Positions 24,551 through 33,919 are shown, counted from the first letter of the stretch. The stretch is 64,000 nt of DNA from Nocardiopsis ganjiahuensis DSM 45031 (GCF_000341085.1 NZ_ANBA01000001.1:62001-126000); one strand, 5' to 3'. Made by a program: numbers and translations. The notes: generated from the sequence alone by a model not told the origin.

Positions 24551-26644
24551 ATGAGCGAACTCCGCTATCCCCCGGCCGCTCGGCTGGACATCAACGAGAC
24601 CCTGCACGGCCACACCGTCCGTGACCCCTACCGGTGGTTGGAAGACGCCGACTCCACGGAGACCAAGGAGTGGGCCTCCGCCCAGGACAGCCTGTACAAC
24701 CAGCTCTCCACCGCCTACGAGACCCATGACTGGTTCGCCGGGCAGGTCCGCTCCCTGATGGGCGCCGGCCACGTCGGGGTACCGGTCTGGCGCGGTGAAC
24801 GCCGCTTCCTCAGCCGTCGCGCGCCCGGTCAGGAGCACGCGGTGCTCCACGTCCAGGACGGTGACGGCGCCGAGCGCGCCCTGGTCGACCCCGGAGCGCT
24901 CGACCCCTCCGGACTGACCACCCTGGACGCCTGGCGGCCCTCCCCGGACGGCCGCCTGCTCGCCTACCAGCTCTCCGAGGGGGGCAACGAGGAGTCGCTC
25001 CTGCGCGTCATGGACGTGGAGTCGGGTGAGATCGTCGACGGCCCCATCGAGCGCACCCGCTACAGCCCGGTGGCCTGGCTGCCCGACGGGTCGGCCTTCT
25101 ACTACGTGCGCCGTCTGCCCGCCGAGGAGGTGCCCGAGGGCGAGAGCTCCTACCACCGCAGGGTCTACCTGCACCGGCTGGGCACCCCTGACGACCAGGA
25201 CGCGCTGGTCTTCGGCGAGGGCCGGGACAAGACCGAGTACTTCGGGGTCGGCGTGAGCGAGGACGGACGCTGGCTCGTCCTCACCTCCGTCAAGGGCACC
25301 TCCTCAGCGACCAACGCCTGGATCGCCGACCTCGAGGAGGGGCCGCTGGAGAGCCCCCGCCTGGTCGGCATCCAGGAGGGCGTGGACTCCGACCTGCGCC
25401 CCCACGTGGGCCGGGACGGCCGTCTGTACCTGTTCACCGACCGCGAGGCCCCGCGCGGACGCCTGTGCGTCGCCGACCCGGCCGCGCCCGGGTACGAGAA
25501 CTGGACCACCCTGGTCGCCGAGGACCCCGAGGCGGTCCTGGAGGGCCACGCCCTGCTGGACGGGGACGAACTGGACTCCCCCGAACTGCTCGTGGCCTGG
25601 AGCCGGCACGCGATCAGTGAGATCAGCCGCCACGACCCGGCCACCGGAGCGCTCCGGGGCACCCTGCCGATGCCCGGTCTGGGCAGCCTCGGCGGACTGG
25701 GCACCCGCCCCGAGGGCGGCCACGAGGCGTGGTTCGGCTACACCGACAACACCCACCCCTCGTCCGTGTACCACTACGACGCGCGGACCGGGGAGGTGAC
25801 CCTGTGGGCCAGCCCGCCCGGTGAGATCGACCTGCCCGAGGTCCGCACCGAGCAGGTCGCTTTCACCTCCCGGGACGGCACCACGGTGCGCATGCTGGTG
25901 GTCTCCCCCACCGCTCCCGCCGACGGGCCGCGCCCGACCGTCCTCTACGGGTACGGCGGCTTCCAGATCTCCCTCACCCCGGGTTACTCCGCCGCGATCC
26001 TGGCCTGGGTGCGGGCCGGGGGCGTGTACGCCGTCGCGAACCTGCGCGGCGGCCTCGAGGAGGGCGAGGAGTGGCACCGCGGCGGCATGCTCGCCAACAA
26101 GCAGAACGTGTTCGACGACTGCGCCGCGGCCGCCGAGCACCTGGTCTCCAGCGGGATCACCAGCCCGGAGCGGCTCGCCGTCATGGGCGGCAGCAACGGC
26201 GGACTGCTGGTGGGCGCCATGATCACCCAGCGGCCGGACCTGTTCACCGCCGCCGTGTGCTCGGCCCCCCTGCTCGACATGGTGCGCTACGAGCGGTTCG
26301 GCCTCGGCCAGCTGTGGAACGTGGAGTACGGCAGCGCCGAGGACCCCGAGCAGCTGGGCTGGCTGCTGGGCTACTCCCCGTATCACAACGTGCGTGAGGG
26401 CACCCGGTACCCGGCCACCCTGTTCACGGTGTTCGACAACGACACCCGGGTGGATCCGCTGCACGCCCGCAAGCTCTGCGCCGAGATGCAGCGGGCCACC
26501 TCGGCGCCGGTCGGGGAGCGGCCGATCCTGGTCCGCCGTGAGGCGGAGGTCGGGCACAGCTCCCGGTCGGTGAGCCGGAGCGTGGCGCTGACCGCCGAAC
26601 AGCTCGCCTTCCTCGCCCACCACCTGGGGCTCTCGGTGTCCTGA
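24551..26644 (+). CDS. Prolyl oligopeptidase family serine peptidase (S9)
   Basis: This 697-aa protein has a seven-bladed propeller N-terminal part and a C-terminal alpha/beta hydrolase. The N-terminus (YPPAARLDINETLHGHTVRDPYRWLEDADS) is typical of prolyl oligopeptidases. The nucleophile is Ser in MGGSNGGLL, the Asp lies in DNDTRVDPLHA, and the His in EVGHSSRS. It cleaves short proline-containing peptides, probably in the cytosol as no signal peptide is seen. I prefer the ATG at 24551 over the in-frame GTG at 24533. Confidence 0.93.
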   Translation: MSELRYPPAARLDINETLHGHTVRDPYRWLEDADSTETKEWASAQDSLYNQLSTAYETHDWFAGQVRSLMGAGHVGVPVWRGERRFLSRRAPGQEHAVLHVQDGDGAERALVDPGALDPSGLTTLDAWRPSPDGRLLAYQLSEGGNEESLLRVMDVESGEIVDGPIERTRYSPVAWLPDGSAFYYVRRLPAEEVPEGESSYHRRVYLHRLGTPDDQDALVFGEGRDKTEYFGVGVSEDGRWLVLTSVKGTSSATNAWIADLEEGPLESPRLVGIQEGVDSDLRPHVGRDGRLYLFTDREAPRGRLCVADPAAPGYENWTTLVAEDPEAVLEGHALLDGDELDSPELLVAWSRHAISEISRHDPATGALRGTLPMPGLGSLGGLGTRPEGGHEAWFGYTDNTHPSSVYHYDARTGEVTLWASPPGEIDLPEVRTEQVAFTSRDGTTVRMLVVSPTAPADGPRPTVLYGYGGFQISLTPGYSAAILAWVRAGGVYAVANLRGGLEEGEEWHRGGMLANKQNVFDDCAAAAEHLVSSGITSPERLAVMGGSNGGLLVGAMITQRPDLFTAAVCSAPLLDMVRYERFGLGQLWNVEYGSAEDPEQLGWLLGYSPYHNVREGTRYPATLFTVFDNDTRVDPLHARKLCAEMQRATSAPVGERPILVRREAEVGHSSRSVSRSVALTAEQLAFLAHHLGLSVS

Positions 26645-26854
26645 TCCGCCCGGCCGGCTCGGGCCCCGGAGAACAGCGGGGAGAGCAAGGACACAGGAAT
26701 CGGACATCCCGCTCCGGGGTTCTCCCAAGGCGCCTTTGAGACAATCGTCAGAGGCCAGAGGCGTGTCCCGTCGGTCGCACCGCGCGTGTGACCACGGGAC
26801 GCGCCCACCCCTGGGTAAGGACATCCGGGAGTACATCGGGAGAGGACGCAGGAC

Positions 26855-27292
26855 GTGACACAGATCGAGGCCGAGAGCCCCACCACCGCCGGGCCCCAGA
26901 AGTACGTACACCTGGCCCAGGTGCGCTACGCGGACCTTGACCCCCAGCAGCACGTCAACAACGTCCGGATGCTCACCTACCTGGAGGACGCCCGCGTCGG
27001 GTTCCTGAACTTCGGGGTCGGCGGCAGCGACCCCGACACGTTCGGCGCCACCGTCGTGGCCCGCCAGGAGGCCGACTACGTCGCTCCGCTGCTGCCCCGT
27101 ACCGACCCGGTACGCGTGGAACTGTGGGTGACCGGCGTGCGCAACGCCAGCTTCACCATGGAGTACGAGATCCTCGACGACGAGCGGGTCTACCTGCGCG
27201 CCAGGACGGTGCTCGTCGGCTTCGACGTGGCGACGCAGAGCGCCCGACGCCTCAACGACGCCGAGCGCGCGCTCCTGCACAAGTTCTCCTAG
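26855..27292 (+). CDS. Hot-dog fold acyl-CoA thioesterase
   Basis: This 145-aa protein is of the 4-hydroxybenzoyl-CoA thioesterase/YbgC class. The motif VRYADLDPQQHVNNVRMLTYLEDAR has the conserved Asp and the H-x-N segment of the active site. It hydrolyses acyl-CoA thioesters; chain specificity is unknown. The start is the GTG at 26855. A homologous thioesterase gene (recalled as Rv2475c) sits between glbO and the EttA gene in M. tuberculosis, matching its place here between the globin and ettA. Confidence 0.85.
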   Translation: MTQIEAESPTTAGPQKYVHLAQVRYADLDPQQHVNNVRMLTYLEDARVGFLNFGVGGSDPDTFGATVVARQEADYVAPLLPRTDPVRVELWVTGVRNASFTMEYEILDDERVYLRARTVLVGFDVATQSARRLNDAERALLHKFS

Positions 27293-27364
27293 CGGCGCGG
27301 ACCGCGGCAGCACCGGCTCCTGCGGCACCGGCCCCGGTGACGCGGGGTCCGGAGTCCCCGGGGA

Positions 27365-27916
27365 TCAGCGCTTCAGGGAGATGGTGACGGCCTCGCCGTC
27401 GTCGTCGTCTCCCGCGTCGCCGCTGTCACGGCGCACCTTGCCGTCGCCGCCCACACGCAGTGAGGTCGGCTCGGCCACCGCGGGGGGTGTGGCCTCCTCG
27501 GCGACGTTGACCATGCTGTGCGCGGCCATCACCATGTACTCCCAGAGCTGGCGCTCGAGGACCTCGTGCAGCTCCAGGGAGTCCACGGCGGCACGCATGT
27601 GCTCGAGCCACAGGTCGCGCTCGGCCGCGCCGATGCGGAACGGGACGTGCCGCATGCGCAGGCGCGGGTGCCCGCGCTGTTCGTTGTAGGTGCGGGGGCC
27701 GCCCCAGTACTGGATGAGGAACAGGCGCAGGCGCTCCTCAGCGGGCCCCAGGTCCTCCTCTGGGTACATGGGCCGTAGCACGGGGTCGTCGGCGACGCCC
27801 TCGTAGAAACGGCGGACCAGGAGGGTGAAGGTCTCCTCACCGCCCACGGCCTCGTAGAACGTCATTCGCACGGGCTCTTCGCCCGCGCCCTGGTGGTCAT
27901 CACGCGCGGAAGTCAT
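27365..27916 (-). CDS. glbO: Group II truncated haemoglobin (trHbO type)
   Basis: This 183-aa protein has a globin core (about 17-145) with trHbO hallmarks: [53 protein letters not shown] (proximal-His region), and the conserved Trp in RDLWLEHM. It binds haem and O2/NO and is linked to oxygen or nitrosative-stress metabolism. The last 40 residues are an acidic tail not needed for the fold. Start: ATG 27916, or ATG 27865 (MTFYEAVGG); neither has a strong Shine-Dalgarno, so the first 17 residues are uncertain. Confidence 0.9.
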   Translation of the reverse strand: MTSARDDHQGAGEEPVRMTFYEAVGGEETFTLLVRRFYEGVADDPVLRPMYPEEDLGPAEERLRLFLIQYWGGPRTYNEQRGHPRLRMRHVPFRIGAAERDLWLEHMRAAVDSLELHEVLERQLWEYMVMAAHSMVNVAEEATPPAVAEPTSLRVGGDGKVRRDSGDAGDDDDGEAVTISLKR

Positions 27917-28011
27917 CGCGTCCAGGGTATGCCACGTTCACGATCGCTCTCCTGGGCCGCCCGTCCGGGAACCACCACGCGGGCCCCAAAGGCGGGGAAC
28001 CTCGGTCTCCC

Positions 28012-28046
28012 GGGTCTCGGGTCTCGGGTCCCGGGCCCCGGGCCCC
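28012..28046. repeat. Five heptamer repeats
   Basis: Five tandem 7-base units of the form GGGTCTC, GGGTCTC, GGGTCCC, GGGCCCC, GGGCCCC lie in the intergenic DNA between the globin and arginase-like genes. Probably slippage-prone filler. Confidence 0.7.
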
Positions 28047-28126
28047 AGGGCGCCGCCGGACCGCGGCCGGGGTCGGGACCCGGGCAGGTTCCGGGGCAGG
28101 CGTCGCGGGCCCCGGGACAGCCCCGG

Positions 28127-28891
28127 TCAGTCCGGAGCCGCCACCAGCGCGGAGACCAGGCGGGCCCGGGGCCCGTCGTCGGCGTCCAGCTCCTCGTCGG
28201 GCCGCCAGGTGCAGCCGATGCTCAGAGCGGTGACCCTTCCGGTGTCCAGGACCGTGCGGACGGCCGCGAGCACCTCCTCGGCCCCGGGGCCGCCGGGGGT
28301 GGGGAACAGCAGGCCGGGCGCCTCGGCGGCGTCGATGACGTCCAGGTCCACGTGAAGCAGGAGCGGGCCGTCCGGGAGGGTCCCGGACCCGATGTCGGCG
28401 ACCTTGCTCCGCCGCACGGCGGAGGCGCGCAGGTACTCCTCCTCCGGAGGGTCGAGGTCACGTCCGTCGACGAGGAGCAGCCGCTCCTCGGGGATGTCGC
28501 GCAGTCCCAGCCGATCGGTCGCCGGGTCCGGCCGGTAGCCCGCGAGCACACGCAGCGGGATCCCGCCCTCGTACCCCGACGCGCTGGTCTCCATGGTCTG
28601 GACGTCCCCGTGCGCGTCGAACCAGACGACGGCGGGGTCCACACCGGCCCGCTGCACCCCGGCGGTGGTGCCGAGGGCCACCATGCAGTCCGCGGACAGC
28701 ACGGTCGGGACCCGCCCGGCCCAGACCTGGTCGGCCACACGGTCGGCGACCTCCTCGTGGAGCGCCGCCATCCGCGCCCACCGGTTGGCGTCCGGCAGGT
28801 TGCCGCGCACTGTCACCGGCTCCACCCGCAGCGGGAACCGGAAGCCGGGCAGGTACTCGTCCAAGTGGTACGGCACACACAGAATCGTCAT
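28127..28891 (-). CDS. Arginase/agmatinase-family protein
   Basis: This 254-aa ureohydrolase-fold protein keeps the metal motifs WFDAHGDVQTME (D-x-H-x-D) and LLHVDLDVID (D-x-D). The first metal motif, usually GGDHS, reads SADCMVALG, with Cys replacing His. This substitution is seen in some actinomycete subfamilies, so activity or substrate may differ from true arginases. Start: ATG 28891 (MTILCVPYHLDEYLPGF). It is a single gene between the globin and ettA. Confidence 0.8.
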   Translation of the reverse strand: MTILCVPYHLDEYLPGFRFPLRVEPVTVRGNLPDANRWARMAALHEEVADRVADQVWAGRVPTVLSADCMVALGTTAGVQRAGVDPAVVWFDAHGDVQTMETSASGYEGGIPLRVLAGYRPDPATDRLGLRDIPEERLLLVDGRDLDPPEEEYLRASAVRRSKVADIGSGTLPDGPLLLHVDLDVIDAAEAPGLLFPTPGGPGAEEVLAAVRTVLDTGRVTALSIGCTWRPDEELDADDGPRARLVSALVAAPD

Positions 28892-28993
28892 GACAGGACC
28901 CTAATGACGGACCCGTCCACGCAACAGGGGTTTTCCCACCCTGTGCCTGTACCGGCCTCCGGGCCGTGGGCCGTGGGCCGTGGGGGAACGCGA

Positions 28994-29031
28994 AGGCCCC
29001 GCCGACCGGACGGATCCGGGCGACGGGGCCT
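28994..29031 (-). terminator. Hairpin downstream of ettA
   Basis: Arms aggccccg (28994-29001) and cggggcct (29024-29031) lie 30 bases past the ettA stop in the direction of transcription. Confidence 0.6.
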
Positions 29032-29060
29032 GAGCGCACTGCTCCGCTACCGGCCTGCGA

Positions 29061-30725
29061 CTAGTCGCGGGTGAGCTTGCGGTGGGTGACCGCGTGCGGG
29101 CGCGCGGCCTCCGGGCCGAGGCGCTCGACCTTGTTCTTCTCGTAGGACTCGAAGTTGCCCTCGAACCAGAACCAGGAGGAGCCGCCCTCCCAGGCGAGGA
29201 TGTGCGTGGCGACGCGGTCCAGGAACCACCGGTCGTGGGAGGTGATCACGGCGCAGCCCGGGAAGTCCAGGATGGCGTTCTCCAGCGAGCCGAGGGTCTC
29301 GACGTCCAGGTCGTTGGTGGGCTCGTCCAGGAGCAGCAGATTGCCGCCCTGCTTGAGGGTGAGCGCCAGGTTGACCCGGTTGCGCTCACCACCGGAGAGC
29401 ACACCGGCGGACTTCTGCTGGTCCGAACCCTTGAAGCCGAAGGCGGCGACGTAGGCGCGGCTGGGGATCTCGACCTTGCCGACCGTGATGAAGGACTCGC
29501 CGTCGGAGATGGTCTCCCAGACGTTCTTGGAGTCGTCGATCCGACCCCGGTACTGGTCGACGTAGGAGGTCTCGACGGTGTCGCCGACGGTGATCTTGCC
29601 CTGGTCGGGGGCCTCCTCGCCGACGATCATCTTGAACAGGGTCGTCTTGCCGACACCGTTCGGACCGATGATGCCGACGATGCCGTTGGGCGGCAGCGAG
29701 AAGCTCAGGTCCTCGATGAGGATGCGGTCGTCGAAGCCCTTGGTGAGGTTCTTGACCTCGACCACGGTGTTGCCCAGACGCGGACCCGGCGGGATCTGGA
29801 TCTCCTCGAAGTCCAGCTTGCGGGTCTTGTCGGCCTCGGCGGCCATCTCCTCGTAGCGGGCCAGACGGGACTTGCTCTTGGTCTGGCGGGCCTTGGCGTT
29901 GGAGCGGACCCACTCCAGCTCGTCCTTGAGGCGCTTGGCCTTCTTGACGTCCTTCTGCCCCTCGACCTTCAGGCGGGCCTGCTTGGTCTCGAGGTAGGTG
30001 CTGTAGTTGCCCTCGTAGGGGTAGAACTGGCCGCGGTCCAGCTCCAGGATCCAGGTGGCGACGTGGTCGAGGAAGTACCTGTCGTGTGTGATCGCGATGA
30101 CGGTGCCCGCGTACTTGGACAGGTGCTGCTCCAACCAGTTCACGCTCTCGGCGTCCAGGTGGTTGGTGGGCTCGTCGAGCAGCAGGAGGTCGGGGGCCTC
30201 GAGCAGCAGCTTGCAGAGCGCGACGCGGCGCTTCTCACCACCGGAGAGCTGGGTGACGGAGGCGTCGCCGGGCGGGCAGCGCAGGGCGTCCATGGCCTGT
30301 GCCAGCTGGCTGTCCAGATCCCAGGCGTTGCGGTGGTCGAGCTGCTCCTGGAGCTTGCCCATCTCCTCGAGCAGGTCGTCGGAGTAGTCCGTCGCCATCT
30401 GCTCGGCGATCTCGTTGAAGCGGTTCAGCATCCCCTTGGTCTCGGCGACGCCGTCCTCGACGTTCTCCAGGACCGTCTTGCTCTCGTCGAGCCGGGGTTC
30501 CTGCGCGAGCAGGCCCACGGTGAACCCGGGCATGAGCCGTGCCTCACCGTTGGACGGCTGCTCGATGCCGGCCATGATCTTCAGCAGCGTCGACTTACCC
30601 GAACCGTTGGGGCCCACGACACCGATCTTGGCTCCGGGCAGGAACGACCCCGAAACGTTGTCAAGGACGACCTTGTCGCCGTGCGCCTTGCGCACGTTTT
30701 GCATGGTGTAGATGTACTCCGGCAT
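29061..30725 (-). CDS. ettA: Energy-dependent translational throttle protein EttA (ABC-F)
   Basis: This 554-aa ABC-F protein has two ATPase domains and no membrane segments. First domain: Walker A GPNGSGKST, signature LSGGEKRR. Second: GPNGVGKTT, LSGGERNR. Between them is the arm/linker segment with LKDELEWVRSNAKARQTKSKSRLARYEEM. EttA binds the ribosomal E site and gates translation according to the ATP/ADP ratio. Start: ATG 30725 (MPEYIYTMQNVRKAHGDKVVLDNVSGSF), the family N-terminus; upstream in-frame codons are not conserved sequence. It follows the hairpin repeat array at 30879-30958. Confidence 0.95.
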   Translation of the reverse strand: MPEYIYTMQNVRKAHGDKVVLDNVSGSFLPGAKIGVVGPNGSGKSTLLKIMAGIEQPSNGEARLMPGFTVGLLAQEPRLDESKTVLENVEDGVAETKGMLNRFNEIAEQMATDYSDDLLEEMGKLQEQLDHRNAWDLDSQLAQAMDALRCPPGDASVTQLSGGEKRRVALCKLLLEAPDLLLLDEPTNHLDAESVNWLEQHLSKYAGTVIAITHDRYFLDHVATWILELDRGQFYPYEGNYSTYLETKQARLKVEGQKDVKKAKRLKDELEWVRSNAKARQTKSKSRLARYEEMAAEADKTRKLDFEEIQIPPGPRLGNTVVEVKNLTKGFDDRILIEDLSFSLPPNGIVGIIGPNGVGKTTLFKMIVGEEAPDQGKITVGDTVETSYVDQYRGRIDDSKNVWETISDGESFITVGKVEIPSRAYVAAFGFKGSDQQKSAGVLSGGERNRVNLALTLKQGGNLLLLDEPTNDLDVETLGSLENAILDFPGCAVITSHDRWFLDRVATHILAWEGGSSWFWFEGNFESYEKNKVERLGPEAARPHAVTHRKLTRD

Positions 30726-30878
30726 GCCTCCAAGCCTAGAGCGTCGGAAACGGTGCCCCCGCCATCGCGCGAGCCCTTGTAGGGGTCTACCGCGCAGGGG
30801 GCGCCCACGCACGCCGTCGCGCCCCCCGCGCGGGGTTCCGGGTCGGCGGATTCGTCACGGGTGGGCGCGGCCGGGCCC

Positions 30879-30958
30879 GGCGCCCGTAAGGCGCGTGGGT
30901 CCGGCGCCCGTAGGGCGCGTGGGTCCGGCGCCCGTAGGGCGCGTGGGTCCGGCGCCCG
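30879..30958. repeat. 24-bp tandem repeats, each carrying a hairpin
   Basis: Three 24-base units (30879-30902, 30903-30926, 30927-30950) plus eight bases of a fourth. Units 2 and 3 are identical and unit 1 differs by one base. Each unit contains gcgcccgtagggcgc, a 6-bp stem with a 3-base loop. The array starts 8 bases after the DUF4192 stop codon in the transcript direction and lies upstream of ettA, so it could end or attenuate the DUF4192 transcript. Confidence 0.9.
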
Positions 30959-30965
30959 GCCGTGC

Positions 30966-32246
30966 TCACATCCGCACCGGTCTGGAGGGGTCCGACTCGC
31001 CCTCCGGCTCCGCTTCCTCCTCGCCCCGCCCGTCGAGGCGCTCCGCCGCGAACCCCCGCCAGCGTTCGGCGGGCAGTCCCCACTGCAGGGCACGGGTCAT
31101 GAGCACCGCCATCGCGTAGTGCGGATCGGCGGCCAGGGACACGTCCAGGGCGGCCCGGGCCAACCCCTGGTCGTCGTGCTGCCAGGCGGCCACGCCGAGC
31201 AGTGCGGCCGGGGCCGGGCGGTGGCGTTCGGGGACGTGGCGGACCACCCTCGACCACAGGCGGACGTGGAGCCGGGCGGTCTCCGGGGTGATCCGGGCCC
31301 ACACCGCGTCGCGCACCCGGAGTTCGGTCAGGTGGACGCCCAGGCGGGCCAGGGTCCCTGGTTCGGTGACCCGGCGCCGCTCCTCCTCGCGCAGTACGTC
31401 CAGTACCTCGGGGATCCACCGGTCCGCCGCGGCGGTCCCGGCGTCCTCGCGGCGCTCCTCCTCGGCCGCCGCGGCCTCGGCCACCGCCTCCCGCGGCGCC
31501 CCGCGCACGGGGTCCAGGAGGAACCTGATCCGCGCGGAGTCGATCCGGCCGCCCGGGACCATCCCGCGCAGGACCGCCTCGGCCGGGATCCGGGAGGTGT
31601 CCGGGTCGAAGCGCTTCCCCTCGGCCGGGCAGCAGGCGGGATCCCGGCAGAGATAGGACCAGTAGCGGTCCCCGGTCACGCGGAGCGCCTCCAGGACCGG
31701 CAGCCCTCGGGCACGGGCTTCCCGGAGGAGCGCGTGCACGTGCGGGGTGATGCGTTCCGGTTGGCCGAAACCGGCCACGAGTACGGCGGTGCCGCCCGCG
31801 GCCAGTGCCGCGTCCACGGCCGCACCGCCGCTCCGGTCCGGGGTGAGGACGTGGTCGAGGTGGTCGAGTCCGCCGTGCAGGACCCCCTGCACGCTTCCTC
31901 CACCGAGCACCAGCGCGACCACCGCGTCGTCCAGGGGGTGGTCCACCAGGTAGGGCAGGGCGGCGAGGAGGTCCGCCGGGGTACGCAGCCGAAGCGGTAC
32001 GGCAGCGGCTCCGGGTTCCGGGGGCGGGTCGGATCCGGAGAGCTGAGCGGGTGGGTCGGGCGGCTCGGACTCGGAGTGCGGAGCGGCCCCGGAGAGCTGA
32101 GCGGGTGGGTCGGGCTCGGAGGGCGAAGCGGATTCGGAGGGCGGATCGGGCTCGTGGACGGTGTCCGGAACGGAGGCCGGAAGGGGATCGGCGGACTCGA
32201 ACGGGTCGGTGGGGTCAGGGGAGGATCCATGCTGATCACCGGGCAT
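30966..32246 (-). CDS. DUF4192 protein
   Basis: This 426-aa protein has a Pro/Glu/Ser-rich, probably disordered N-terminus (1-85) and a DUF4192 domain that begins LRLRTPADLLAALPYLVDHPLDDAVVALVL. DUF4192 is an actinobacterial family of unknown function. The N-terminus contains a duplicated segment (DPPAQLSG twice), caused by a 26-bp direct repeat at 32035-32060 and 32089-32114. Start: ATG 32246 with TGGAGA upstream. The gene lies 109 bases after the diguanylate cyclase gene on the same strand. Confidence 0.8.
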   Translation of the reverse strand: MPGDQHGSSPDPTDPFESADPLPASVPDTVHEPDPPSESASPSEPDPPAQLSGAAPHSESEPPDPPAQLSGSDPPPEPGAAAVPLRLRTPADLLAALPYLVDHPLDDAVVALVLGGGSVQGVLHGGLDHLDHVLTPDRSGGAAVDAALAAGGTAVLVAGFGQPERITPHVHALLREARARGLPVLEALRVTGDRYWSYLCRDPACCPAEGKRFDPDTSRIPAEAVLRGMVPGGRIDSARIRFLLDPVRGAPREAVAEAAAAEEERREDAGTAAADRWIPEVLDVLREEERRRVTEPGTLARLGVHLTELRVRDAVWARITPETARLHVRLWSRVVRHVPERHRPAPAALLGVAAWQHDDQGLARAALDVSLAADPHYAMAVLMTRALQWGLPAERWRGFAAERLDGRGEEEAEPEGESDPSRPVRM

Positions 32247-32355
32247 GTCTCCACATTCGGTCACCCGGGGTGAACGCGCAACCGGCTTCCGCGAACCTGT
32301 GGAAAACCCGCCCGGAACTCCCCCGCCCCTCCCTGACCTGCACTGTCGCAGCAGG

Positions 32356-33711
32356 TCAGGAGGGGTCACCCGAGCTGCTCGCGGAGTCGGAGATCTCACC
32401 CTCCCGCGGCCCCGGGATCTTCCCGGACACCTCGGGGCGCCCGGCGGGCAGGCACACCCGGTCCCGGCCGGTCTCCTTGGCGCGGTAGAGCGCGAGATCG
32501 GCGGCGGTGAGCAGTTCGACGAGGTCGTTGCCGTGGTCACCGACGACGGCCACCCCGATCGAGATGGTGATGGACACCTGGACGTCGTCCACGGCGATCT
32601 CCATCCGACCGACCTGGGAGCGCAGCCGTTCGGCCGCCTGCCAGGCCTCGGTGGTGTCGGCTCCGGGCAGCATGACCACGAACTCCTCGCCGCCGAACCT
32701 GCCGAGCAGGTCCGACTGGCGCAGCTGCTGGGCTATCGTCGTCGCGACCCCCAGCAGGACCTGGTCACCGAAGAGGTGTCCGTAACTGTCGTTGACCCGC
32801 TTGAAGTGGTCGATGTCGACGATGAGCACCGCCGCGCGGCCGCGTGTGGAGCGGGCCCTGGCGATCTCGGCCGCCGCCTCCTGTTCCCAGGTGGGCGCGT
32901 TGAGCAGCCCGGTCTTCGGGTCGGTCCGGGCGGCGGTCTGCAACTGCTGGTAGACCAGGCTGCGCTGGAGCAGGAGGACCGGCGGAACCGCGATGACCAG
33001 GAGGAACAGGGAAAGCTGGGCGAGAATGGCGACGGTGACCCCGACACATAACTCGACGGAGTCCACCAGGAACGCCTCCCGGTCCCACATGGTGCGCACC
33101 CCGTCCGAGCCGCCGCTGAGCCTGGTGCCCATGAATACCAGGATCGTGTTCATGACGGTGAAGCCGGCGCAGCAGAGCAGGGCCAGGATCACGCCGTCGA
33201 CGCTGATCAGGACTTCCTGTGTGTCCGGGGAGCCGCTGATCCCGGCCAGTAGCCCGACCTGGCTTCCGTGCCAGGCCACCGAGGCGAGGAACCCGGAGAC
33301 GCCCACCGCGGCGGCGTTGAACACCCGCCGGTGCGGGAGCGTGCGGCTGCGGCGGCGCCTGAGCAGCAGGTAGACCGGGACCGGGATGAGGAGCGAGTAG
33401 ACCGGGGGCAGCAGGAGCATCGCGGGGAACCACCAGGCCCCCAAGAGGTCCCGGGTGATCCCGGCGGGCAGGTCGATGCGGCGGATCGCCACCACACACA
33501 CCACGGCGGAGACCACGAGCGCGAAGAAGAGGGTGAGGTCGAAGGGGGTCAGGGCCGTCTGCGCCGCGGCCACCCCGAACAGGAACAACGCGACGAAGAC
33601 CAGCAGGAGCAGGTAGACGACCAGCCCGAGCGGCTGTTGGAAGATCGGCCAGCTCCGGCGCTCCCCGAGGGGGCGGCCCTCGGCCGCAACCGGCTTCTCC
33701 GAGATGCTCAC
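32356..33711 (-). CDS. Membrane diguanylate cyclase (GGDEF)
   Basis: This 451-aa protein has about eight hydrophobic segments (residues 25-260) resembling an integral-membrane sensor, followed by a GGDEF domain (about 275-430) with the intact active-site motif RFGGEEFVVML and DIDHFKRVNDSYGH. It makes cyclic di-GMP from two GTP. The usual inhibitory RxxD site is not evident. The GTG at 33711 (VSISEKPVAAEG) has GGAG upstream and begins the plausible protein; the frame is open further upstream but reads as low complexity. In actinomycetes c-di-GMP controls development. Confidence 0.9.
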   Translation of the reverse strand: MSISEKPVAAEGRPLGERRSWPIFQQPLGLVVYLLLLVFVALFLFGVAAAQTALTPFDLTLFFALVVSAVVCVVAIRRIDLPAGITRDLLGAWWFPAMLLLPPVYSLLIPVPVYLLLRRRRSRTLPHRRVFNAAAVGVSGFLASVAWHGSQVGLLAGISGSPDTQEVLISVDGVILALLCCAGFTVMNTILVFMGTRLSGGSDGVRTMWDREAFLVDSVELCVGVTVAILAQLSLFLLVIAVPPVLLLQRSLVYQQLQTAARTDPKTGLLNAPTWEQEAAAEIARARSTRGRAAVLIVDIDHFKRVNDSYGHLFGDQVLLGVATTIAQQLRQSDLLGRFGGEEFVVMLPGADTTEAWQAAERLRSQVGRMEIAVDDVQVSITISIGVAVVGDHGNDLVELLTAADLALYRAKETGRDRVCLPAGRPEVSGKIPGPREGEISDSASSSGDPS

Positions 33712-33904
33712 CGCTCCATCCTCCCTCCCTGTTTCACCTTCTGTCTCCGTACCCCTACCGACTCTGATGTGCCCATCGCCTCCCACGGTTCTCCCTTCGA
33801 CGAACCGGATTCGCCCCGCGTTCCCCCGCGGTACCGCTCGGTGACCAGCGGGGTTTCGCGTCCTCCCTGGTAGGCGCGTGGCAAGCACACCCGAACTACT
33901 TTAC

Positions 33905-33919
33905 ATTACTTTGGGTAAT
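33905..33919. promoter_or_regulatory. Inverted repeat in an AT-rich island
   Basis: ATTAC and GTAAT, five bases apart, lie in a 45-base AT-rich stretch (about 33897-33940) that stands out from the surrounding GC-rich DNA. It sits between the diguanylate cyclase gene (leftward) and the micro-gene at 34147 (rightward), so it probably contains promoters for one or both. TTACAT (33901) and TAATTG (33924), 17 apart, are one possible pair. Confidence 0.4.
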
